From positions 7,930,788 to 7,994,787 of the forward strand of contig CM043793.1 of NCBI GenBank assembly GCA_023974075.1: a DNA stretch of 64,000 bases. The letters run 5' to 3'. Position numbers and translations under genes: made by a program. The notes beneath the pieces were generated by a model. That model saw only the letters and a program-made list of their open reading frames with translations, had not been told where the DNA came from and searched no databases. Source of the DNA: Chaenocephalus aceratus. Its lineage: Eukaryota > Chordata > Actinopteri > Perciformes > Channichthyidae. Each line of letters starts with the position of its first letter. Position 1 is the first letter of the stretch. Below are positions 57,201-64,000 of the stretch, in pieces.

Positions 57201-60063
57201 AATGTTAATTATTGAGGATTGATGAAAGGTTACTTACATTTTTTTTCTTAATGTTCTAAACATTTTGGGGCCCCTGTCAGTCACGGGCCCTTAGAATCGT
57301 CCTAACTTTTCACCCCCTTACGGCGCCCCTGAGTGGAGCACACAGGAGACAGCCGTTTCATTGCAGACTATAATGTCTATGTTGGGAAATGGCAGTGTAT
57401 ACATTCAGCGCCCTACTCTCCAGTGCTGTTTATGTTGAAAATAAAACTAAACTTTTCATAACCACAATATTTTTAACTGATTTAAATGCAGAAACTGGGG
57501 TTATTCATCAGAATTTCATATGACTTGACTTGTGACTTGCTTGACCCTCAGCACAGTGACTTGTGACTTGCTTGACTCTCAGCACAGTGACTTGTGACTT
57601 GCTTGACTCTCACCACAGTGACTTGGGACTTGCAGGTTAAGACTTGCACATGTAGAACTTACTGCCACCTCTGGTTAACAGGTAGAAAAGATGTGTGTTA
57701 GTTGTCTTACAAAAATATAGTTTGCCAAACCCAAATAAATGGCTTGAATGACTGATACTGTATCAAAGGATAAATACTGGATCAAGTTGTTGTCTCAAGA
57801 TTTGGATGGATTGAAACAGTCGCCGTAAGCTTAAATGTATTAAATGAGTTGATCCAAACTCATCCCATATAACTGTGTTGGTTATAAGGAAATCTCCAAC
57901 GTTTATATTGTCAGGGAGGGGAGGAGTTGTTGACTGAACTTAAGTTTTAGGAGTGAACCATCTCTAGAAGAGTTTAACATTGATACAAAGATGTTGTGTA
58001 CACAACACTTTATGTGAACTGTGAAGATATAGTGCAAAAATCTCACCTTTACAAAAAAACTCATAAATAGTGCCGATCTTCTCAAGGTAGTCCTGGGAAT
58101 AGGCGGTCAGTGTGCAGCGAGGGGTTAGTATTTCACATTTTCTTTCCTTCTTCTTGGTTTTCTTGCAAAGAAGCAGCACTGGTTTAAAGCCAATGGCATG
58201 GAGTTTCTCAAGCTGTAATGACAAAATAATATATTTACTGTTTAAAGAAATGGAAACGCAACATCAACAACAACTCAGCATATGAATTATTGAGACAACT
58301 ATAACATTACTGATGACAGCATCTAGGTGTATGCCATTCATAAACCTAGATGCTGAGTTTAGCTTTTGCAGAACCATGAATGTACCAGGAAGGGTTACAC
58401 AGTAGAAGCAGAACAATATTTTATAGACAAACCCTGTTCAAACCCTGAACATCTTAAAGGTCCCATGTCATGCTTTTCCGGTTATTACCCGTCCCCTTGT
58501 GTGTTATGAAGGTTTGTATGCATGTAAACGGTCTGCAGAGTCAAAACCCTCAAAGTACACCCTGTAGCGAGTAAAACTCTAACACAGAATATACCTCCCT
58601 AAAACGCCTCGTTGGAGATACGTAATTGTCCATTTGATTCTTCCGGGTACGCATGATGTCATCCGTACCCGGAACGAAATGGACCAATCCGCGGAGCCGT
58701 TACGTTAAGCCCCCGCTGATTGGTCCAAATTGACCAATCCACGGACTTCCTCACACACACACTCAGTGCAGGCAGCTCTGATGATTTCTCCTCCCTGGCT
58801 GCAGGCTGATAACAGACAGTTGGGATTGTGGCGAAATTCTCTCTGCAGACACAGCGTTTATCAACCTTTTTCTTACTTAATATCAAGAGCTGCAACGAGC
58901 CGTTTAGTGGAGAGAGTGAATACTGCTGAATACACATACTTTACAGAGATGCTGTATGCGAAACCAATGTGAGTTTGGAAAATTGCACAGTATAAATCTA
59001 TTCTAGTAGACCTCAACAATGGAATTATGATCAGTGGAAATGGCCATGACATGGGACCTTTAAAGTTAAAGTACAATAGATGTTTGACATTTGTAGCATA
59101 TGTAAGGCAATTAGTTAGATTCAAATATGTGACCACTCAACGATGAACAGTTAACACTTAAAATGAGTATTGTACAATTAAATATTAAACACAATCCAAG
59201 TTTTAGCTTGCCACTGTTGGCGATACTGACATTTAAATAGAATACAATAGAATAGGGAGGGATGAACCCCTCTTTAATGGTCACACATGCAGAGCACACA
59301 GCACACACACAGTGAAATGTGTTGTCTGCATGTAACCCATCCTAGTACCAGGAGTCTAGTACTAGGAGCAGTGGGCAGCTATTGCACAGCGCCCGGGTGC
59401 CTGTAAAACATTCCGTATGTTGTGGCTGCAGTCGTAAGAGTAAAATAGAGTAGTAACATACAATTATGTAGTCTTATTAAGGTCTACAAATGTGTACATA
59501 AGCAAGAATGGAACACAACATGAAAGGAAGTGCTCCATTTATTTAAACGTGAAAGTTCAATTAAAATATTGTCTCTCAGGTGTGAAAGTTAAGATAAGAG
59601 TAGTAGAACTGAAAGAAAAGAGAATATTAAATAATACCTTTGCAATAATATCTGTATTCGAAGTTGATATTAAATGTATATTGGTTTTCTAAGATACAGA
59701 TATCATTAAGAAATAAATGTATATAAAAACAACATTCAACTTTATCCTGGCCCAATATATTGGCAAACGGGTTATTTCTAACTTTGCAATAGAATGCTTA
59801 CTTTATCTCAAATTGTACCACATCTAACGTACAGTAAAAATTGTACATACCAAGATAATGGCTTCATCCTTGATGGACCCAATGTTGTTGTTCTTCTTCC
59901 GCCCTGACACCCAATCCTTTCGCTTCTCATCAAACATCTTGAGCTTCTTCTCAAGGCGCTGCTTTTTCGGCTGCTCCTTAAGGCAATGTGCACAGATCTT
60001 CTGAGCACAAAATAAAATGCCCAGACAGAAGGGACATGTCTTTTTTGTAGACCCACGTGGCAT
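51233..60063 (-). CDS. Uncharacterised Cys-motif protein, five exons
   Basis: The exons, in order of reading, are 60063-59851, 58212-58047, 54755-54462, 51728-51689 and 51281-51233. They total 762 coding bases, 253 residues plus a stop. Every junction has GT and AG, and the phases agree (0, 1, 1, 2). The N terminus MPRGSTKKTCPFC leads to FCAQKICAHC, giving Cys 10, 13, 19, 24 and 27, which suggests a small zinc-binding fold. A Lys-rich segment, possibly coiled coil, follows (QRLEKKLKMFDEKRKDW), then LEKLHAIGFKPVLLL in exon 2. Exon 3 is acidic and Thr/Gln-rich. Exons 4 and 5 give VEWEPCPICGKEWANSW. I do not recognise the family, and no function is claimed. Transposons fill introns 1, 2 and 3. 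Confidence 0.75.
51689..51728 (-). CDS. Host gene exon 4
   Basis: 40 bases, phase 1 to 2, reading EAEMLVEWEPCPI with the first Glu shared with exon 3. The donor is ATATG|GTATAT. The acceptor used is GATAGGGAG, which keeps phase; TTGATAG four bases earlier would not. Confidence 0.7.
52688..53047. mobile_element. TTAA-target MITE, family B, copy 1
   Basis: TTAA at 52684-52687 and 53048-53051 flanks AGGTGGGGTAGGTAAG and CGTACCTACACCACCT. The copy at 56362-56730 is the same family in reverse orientation. At 360 bp it cannot encode a transposase. It is nested in the hAT at 52471-53855. Confidence 0.88.
53204..53470 (-). pseudogene. ZBED-like transposase N terminus (BED finger)
   Basis: The reading MAERTRSEVWLNFSRLDVDN is followed by KCNNSLSCKGGNTSNLSKHL. 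This is the BED finger start of a ZBED-type hAT transposase. The first zinc Cys of the usual C-x2-C pair is Tyr here (YQKC), and an extra Leu lies before the second His (KHLAKVLH), so the finger is probably dead. No catalytic part remains. Confidence 0.8.
54462..54755 (-). CDS. Host gene exon 3 (acidic)
   Basis: 294 bases, phase 1 to 1. The acceptor is TTAACTTGCACAG and the donor CCAG|GTAATAAG. It reads WTQDSTGQGVKEDPDEERVT, later VLETSIVQVEVLKTPPVKQ and DMEVEQATENATHATTTEG. It is rich in Glu, Thr and Gln with no stop across 98 codons. Confidence 0.75.
55039..55102 (-). CDS. Possible alternative exon of the host gene
   Basis: GATTTCCTTTAG precedes it and AATG|GTAAGAGC follows. It reads QSVPKLFPLSTPKREEGFEV and ends in phase 1, which fits exon 3. 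Its entry phase (0) does not fit exon 2, so another exon would be needed. Lower confidence for that reason. Confidence 0.3.
56118..56149. repeat. (TA)n microsatellite
   Basis: About 22 bp of uninterrupted TA repeat inside the nested hAT. Confidence 0.9.
56210..56293 (-). other. Exon-like segment inside nested hAT
   Basis: 84 bases with acceptor CCCCTAGTTCCAG and donor AAGGAG|GTGAGC. In phase 1 it reads PTDPSFGSAALSPHKAEPEP and keeps the frame of the host gene if spliced between exons 2 and 3. It lies within the hAT, so it is either a transposase exon relic or an exonised piece of transposon. Sequence alone cannot decide. Confidence 0.35.
56362..56730. mobile_element. TTAA-target MITE, family B, copy 2
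   Basis: TTAA lies at 56358-56361 and 56731-56734. It is the reverse complement of 52688-53047, sharing GGCAGGTAGGCCATCCA, CCTCCAACACACACGAAC and CATTCCATGGAATATAAC. Its ends are more eroded than those of copy 1. Confidence 0.8.
56832..56976 (-). pseudogene. Possible hAT transposase N-terminal remnant
   Basis: From an internal Met, FQRPTKSGSKKRRERQERGT is followed by KGRQYVTQFFTRK and then a possible donor AAAG|GTGGGT. A basic start ending in QFF is common before the TTF finger of hAT transposases. There is no further coding evidence. Confidence 0.4.
57527..57636. repeat. 31-bp minisatellite in hAT end
   Basis: Units GACTTGTGACTTGCTTGAC... start at 57527, 57558 and 57589, with a partial fourth at 57620. 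Confidence 0.92.
58047..58212 (-). CDS. Host gene exon 2
   Basis: 166 bases, phase 0 to 1. The acceptor is TGTCATTACAG and the donor TAAAG|GTGAGA. It reads LEKLHAIGFKPVLLLCKKTK, KCEILTPRCTLTAYSQDYLE and KIGTIYEFFCK. Confidence 0.8.
58458..59059. mobile_element. TTAA-target MITE, short variant (family A), in intron 1
   Basis: TTAA lies at 58454-58457 and 59060-59063. The termini AGGTCCCATGTCATG and CATGACATGGGACCT are perfect inverted repeats. It is colinear with 27024-28397 but lacks two internal segments. Confidence 0.92.
59851..60063 (-). CDS. Host gene exon 1, start codon
   Basis: 71 codons from the ATG at 60063 to the donor ATCTTG|GTATGTAC. MPRGSTKKTCPFCLGILF is followed by CAQKICAHCLKEQPKKQ and SIKDEAIIL. 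Upstream frames do not continue into it, so this Met is the likely start. Confidence 0.8.
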
Positions 60064-60660
60064 GATGGAAAAAGGGATTACAGACAGACTGACAAACAGA
60101 ATAACAAACACAGGTTAATATAGACAAGTACACAGAATAGATAGAAGGGTTAATAAAGAAATCGATAAAGGTAATAGATATTAGAGAGCTAGATAGGGAG
60201 ATAGCCTGAGTGTGGCTGTTAAAAGTGCCGTTGGTTTTATGAATGTGTAGGTGTAGACCAGTGTATGGGTTTGTGTGCTACAGGAGCTGCAGGAGAGAAC
60301 AGAAAAAGTGAATTATGTAGTGAAAACTAGCTTTTTGAAATGCACATTGTGACCGTTTAACTACTTCAGACAGTCTGGGTGAATTCATTTACGTGTTTCC
60401 TGTTTCGTAATTATCCTTAAAACAAGGATACGTTTGACTCAATGTAGTGTAAAGTACCCGTTATGGTTAAAAAAAGAACACGAAAAAAACGTGAATTACG
60501 TGTCCCTGACCACGATTCAATAGATTAAATTACGTGACCATGTTACGAACTTCCGTGAGACTGGGTTGATCTATCAAACAAGCTACCTAGTTTGCGTTAT
60601 TCATCTAACAAACGAGCTATCTATTGTTAGCTTTCCACCTAACTAACTAGCCAGTAAATG

Positions 60661-60684
60661 CTAGCTAGCTAGCTAGCTAGCTTG
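60661..60684. repeat. (CTAG)n simple repeat
   Basis: Six GCTA units in a row. Confidence 0.9.
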
Positions 60685-60898
60685 TTGGCTAGAACGGTAT
60701 CATGAGAGTATCTAATAAGCTAGTTACCTTACATTATCCATTTAACAAACTATCTATCTCTAAAGCTCTCCACCTACCTTACTTCCAGGGCAGACCACGT
60801 GTTTACCCTTAGATGAGAGTGATTATAAAAACACTTTCGACATGCTTTTTTATACGCCCCTGCCCCACAGCCAGGAACTCTTGTGACTCCAATATTAT

Positions 60899-60969
60899 GT
60901 TCCTGCAATGCCGGAGGCTGCAGTAGTTTCGGGGCCACAGTCGTGGGACCGCGTTGTTGTGGACCCTAG
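60899..60969 (+). repeat. Inverted coding-like segment, left copy
   Basis: GTTCCTGCAATGCCGGAGGC and CAGTCGTGGGACCGCGTTG are shared in reverse with 62162-62222. In one frame it reads VPAMPEAAVVSGPQSWDR. Confidence 0.65.
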
Positions 60970-61195
60970 TTGTTTTTGCAACATCGCCATCTAGGGAATT
61001 GGATGCCCACACAACTACCACCAGCGAGTATTGAGTCTACTACACAGTGAGTCTGTTTAGACATTGTAATAAAATAATAATAATAAATAAAATATGTTCT
61101 AATATGTTTTGTTATTGTCGAGCAAACACATAATAGCATACATTGTATTTAATATACATACACACAATGGATAGATAGTCTTTCAGTGGGGAAGT

Positions 61196-61262
61196 AGATT
61201 GTTATGGTTATTGTATTTAGCAGACGTGTTATTATCCAAAGCGACATACAACAATTTAAACC
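61196..61262 (+). repeat. Short fish interspersed repeat fragment
   Basis: TTGTATTTAGCAGACGTGTT, ATTATCCAAAGCGACATACA resembles an abundant fish repeat motif. Confidence 0.5.
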
Positions 61263-62144
61263 ACTAAAACAACCATAATTAACACTATACACACTTCAAT
61301 TTATAGAACAACAATAATGGTGACAACAACAATAATATATGAGATTACACACTAGAACTGGGGTCGTTTGGCAATAATAAAATGCATCACACAGATCTCA
61401 CAGATTAAAACACATGATTAATACTTGGGGTTAAAAACTGAGACAAGAAATGGATTTATCTGATTAGATAATAATAGATTAATTTTGTTAGTGCTTTTTC
61501 AGGTGCTCAAAGTCAAAGCCGCTTTACAGAGATATGTGAAAAGAAAAGAACAACAAATACATAGGCCTATAGTTAAAGTCAAATTAAAATCAAGCAATAC
61601 AAAAACAATCACACATTAAAAACCAGATTGAAGAGGTGAGTTTTTGTAAATTGTTTTGAAGGTCGTGAGTCAGTGCAGATGATAAGGTAAACCTTTTTCA
61701 TTCATGTTGGATGAACTAGTGATGTCCGTTCCAGCGACAGCCTTCGTATTTTTAAGAAGCTTTTAAAACCTCACCTTTTAAAACATCTGTCAAATTAGTT
61801 CATATATTTGAGTCTTACTCGTACATTTAATCAAATAGTTATTATTTTGTCATCACCACTATTAGTCAGTTTTGCTATAAAATGATATTTGTATTACTAA
61901 ATACCATTAACATAATCAGCCACTTAAACTAAAGTGAATCGGAAGAACGCATGAGAGGCACAAAGTGACATGAGAATATTAGAATAAATAAGCAGCATAT
62001 GAGCATATACAATTAACTCTGTTTTAGAAGCTTTCTTAGAGAAATATTCACTCCAATCCAAATCCAATTTTTGTTAAGTGTAGAAAAGCTTTTATTTATT
62101 CACTATTATTCAAAGAAAGAAGGCATCATACCTCATATAGCACT
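61263..62144. other. No gene recognised
   Basis: AT-rich noncoding sequence. AAAGCCGCTTTACAGAGATA near 61527 may be another repeat fragment. Confidence 0.35.
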
Positions 62145-62240
62145 TCAATTGAACACTTTAGCTAGGGTCCTAATGCGGTCCCACGACTGCGGTCCTGAAA
62201 CTGCCTCCGGTATTGCAGGAACAGGCTGTGCTTTAGGGAT
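62145..62240 (-). other. Coding-like segment, possible terminal exon
   Basis: CATACACAG precedes a frame reading IPKAQPVPAIPEAVSGPQSW, then DRIRTLAKVFN and a stop. The same frame is conserved in the inverted copy at 60899-60969 (VPAMPEA, SGPQSWDR). It could be the last exon of a gene to the right, or only a repeat. Confidence 0.35.
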
Positions 62241-63188
62241 CTGTGTATGGTAAAGGAAGAATACAAAATTGACCGAATACTTTGGCAAACACGCCCCAGA
62301 ACCTCTTTCTTTCTTCCATGGCTGCACCTTTTATGAAACACATTGTGAAAGCTTAAAACAAGTTTAAATAATTTCAATTAATATCAAATCGTATCTTTTA
62401 ATAGACTTGGTATGGAACCACAATTGGCCAATACTTGAACACTCGCTCATAGGCCCTTACAGCTGAAATACAGCATTTAGTTCAACATAAACTTTGAAAA
62501 GGTTAGATCAGAACATCAGTTTTGGAGCTGATGCATCTGCAATAAACATCTTGTGGAATCCAGAAAAGGACATCATCTTAAAAATGAAAATCGGCTTCTG
62601 TAACTACTGACCACTTATGTTGAAAGCAGGTTGGTACATCATTGATTTATTAGTTAGTCGAACAAAGCTTCTCTTTATTGAATACCCTTGTTTTTTTAAT
62701 ATTGTAACTAATAAGTTAAGGAACCCTACTGTCATGTTTAACAGAGGAGAGGAAATACACATGATGTTTTAGCCAGGCAATTTTTGTACATGGAATTATA
62801 TTTCTGTTAAAAGTATTAAAGTAGAGAAATGTAATTCAATTGTTGTGAAGTGACGTAAACTGGTGTCCCCTTGTTTGTTTGTTTTTGTCTCAGAAGATGT
62901 TGCTGATGGTTTCTTCGTGTAATATGATGTCTTCTTCAGCAATTTCTCTAAAGGCATCCGGAAATACACATGATGTCATAGCCAGATATTATGTGTTCAT
63001 GGAAGTATATTTGTGGGAAAAGAGTTCAATTATACAAAGGAAACTCGTTTGATAAGTGATATAACCTTGTTCCCTGTTTGTGGTTGAAGTGGGCTTTGGT
63101 GGGCTTTGGAGATGCTGCTAATGGTTTCCAAGTATAATAGTCTCCTTGAGCGATCTCTGTAAAGGCATCAGGAAATACACGTAATGTT
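62241..63188. other. No gene recognised
   Basis: AT-rich noncoding sequence. The block GGAAATACACATGATGT recurs with small changes near 62752, 62961 and 63171, with similar GGCATC sequence before two of them; this may be a diverged tandem repeat of about 210 bp. Confidence 0.45.
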
Positions 63189-63514
63189 TGCCACGGTGAG
63201 GGTTAGGCTGCCGAACCCAAACGCAATGCAAACACAGGGCAGGCGGATATAGGAATATATAGCTTATATTAACCAGACCAGGTAATGCAAAAACCAAAGA
63301 ATTTAACGAGTGTCACCCAGAAGACACAAGGAACAGGAGCAAACGCGCAGACAGGAACAGGCAGAAAACATAGGCAACACACAGAACATGAGGGAGGGCA
63401 GAACTTAAATACACACAATTCTAATCACAGAGACAAGAAACAGCTGGAAAGGGGAGGTGAAAATACATTTGAAAATAAAACTGGAAACTATCAACAAACC
63501 CAATAATCATGACA
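63189..63514 (-). mobile_element. Solo LTR with ATGTT duplication
   Basis: The element runs from TGCCACGGTG to AATCATGACA (TG...CA), flanked by exact ATGTT duplications (63184-63188 and 63515-63519). On the minus strand TATTTAAGTTCTGCC could be its TATA region. Confidence 0.82.
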
Positions 63515-63581
63515 ATGTTTTTCATGCAATGAAAGTTGGGCATAAATCCTGTAGTATTCGAATTTGAGTTATTGGACTTAC

Positions 63582-63675
63582 GAATATGCTTATGCATGCA
63601 TTTATTATGCTTGTGCACTCCGGTGCACTCAGGGTCATCCACCTTTGGGAATTGATTTGGCGACAATGCCTTTTT
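63582..63675 (-). CDS. Candidate exon of another minus-strand gene
   Basis: The acceptor is ATATTTTTCACAG and the donor TATTC|GTAAGT, a strong pair. One frame reads KKALSPNQFPKVDDPECTGV and HKHNKCMHKHI, with Cys and His spaced as in zinc ligands. A second frame is also open. The rest of the gene would lie beyond 64000. Confidence 0.4.
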
Positions 63676-64000
63676 CTGTGAAAAATATGAGGAAGTATAC
63701 AACAAGGGTTTAGAGGGAACCGTTTATTGTGAAGCATTTCAACAAAGATTGTGTGTGGTTTGTTACTAGAGATTATGTCAAATATAATAATAGCAGGTAT
63801 TATTTGTTCCATCTCACGGGTAGTTTCCAGCTTTGAAATAATACTTTGTTCCCAAAAATTAATTACGTTACTTTTGTTCAAATTTTCAATATTTCTGCAA
63901 AAGAAAAAGTCCCTTGAATTAAATTAAAAGAGAGGAATAACCCATATCACAATTATAAGGTCAAATAAAAAAAAAGACCTGAACAAAAATCTTATATAAG

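Larger units (their letters stand above)
55760..57331 (-). mobile_element. hAT element nested within hAT
   Basis: The ends CAGGGGCGCCGCCAGG and CCTTACGGCGCCCCTG are inverted. The duplication AGTGGAGC is exact (55752-55759 and 57332-57339). Near the left end, 55845-55914 is a reverse fragment of the 30481-31417 hAT family. Inside are a possible transposase start (56832-56976) and a TTAA MITE. Confidence 0.92.
55488..57673. mobile_element. hAT element, outer member of a nest in intron 2
   Basis: The ends CAGAGGTGGGGACTCGAG and TACTGCCACCTCTG form short inverted repeats. The duplication GTTAACAG is exact (55480-55487 and 57674-57681). ACTTGACTTG-type repeats lie near both ends. No transposase is visible. 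A second hAT (55760-57331) sits inside it. Confidence 0.9.
60064..61195. other. Upstream of the host gene; no promoter motif identified
   Basis: The gene's promoter should lie here, but no TATA box or CpG island stands out. A (CTAG)n run is at about 60661-60684. A segment at 60899-60969 pairs in reverse with 62162-62222. Confidence 0.4.

Overview
The window looks like nuclear DNA of a ray-finned (teleost) fish. It is AT-rich, has long (CA)n arrays, and contains transposon families typical of teleosts: DIRS tyrosine-recombinase retroelements, a Rex3/RTE-type LINE, many hAT elements, a P-like THAP element, TTAA-target MITEs, a piggyBac-type MITE, a Tc1 end and solo LTRs. No bacterial or organellar genes, tRNA, rRNA or CRISPR array were seen. 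Everything here was read by eye. Element classes rest on termini, target-site duplications (TSDs) and protein motifs, not on database searches.

Layout. 1-10.2 kb: repeat fragments, a reversed DIRS recombinase relic (about 3.9-4.8 kb), two CA microsatellites, a TIR element carrying a 31-bp minisatellite, and an L2-like LINE remnant. 10.2-14.2 kb: a decayed but nearly full-length DIRS element. 14.2-15.9 kb: a Pro-rich 60-bp minisatellite between two copies of an LTR-like direct repeat. 16.06-17.94 kb: a P-like element with a THAP finger. 18.2-21.7 kb: a large hAT with a broken transposase. 23.5-35.4 kb: mostly unannotated DNA with a Tc1 end, a TTAA MITE, two solo LTRs and two hATs. 35.8-38.0 kb: a Charlie-type hAT with a degenerate transposase. 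41.1-43.2 kb: a hAT-like MITE split by a Rex3 LINE. 43.9-46.5 kb: a palindromic repeat complex. 48.0-50.0 kb: a piggyBac MITE and another hAT.

The only convincing host gene lies on the minus strand between 60063 and 51233. Five exons with matching splice phases encode a predicted 253-residue protein. It has Cys pairs at the N terminus, a lysine-rich segment, an acidic middle and a CPIC motif near the C terminus. I do not recognise the family. Its introns are filled with transposons, including a hAT inside a hAT that itself holds a MITE. Another possible exon at 63.6 kb and a coding-like segment at 62.2 kb hint at a second minus-strand gene running off the right edge.

The elements do not form a pathway. 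The window records repeated transposon insertion: eight hAT copies and the P-like copy keep recognisable 8-bp duplications, and three solo LTRs keep exact 5-bp duplications. I found no defence, biosynthetic or other multi-gene system. The most useful leads are the uncharacterised gene, a possible transposon-derived exon in it, the P-like element, and the two DIRS lineages.
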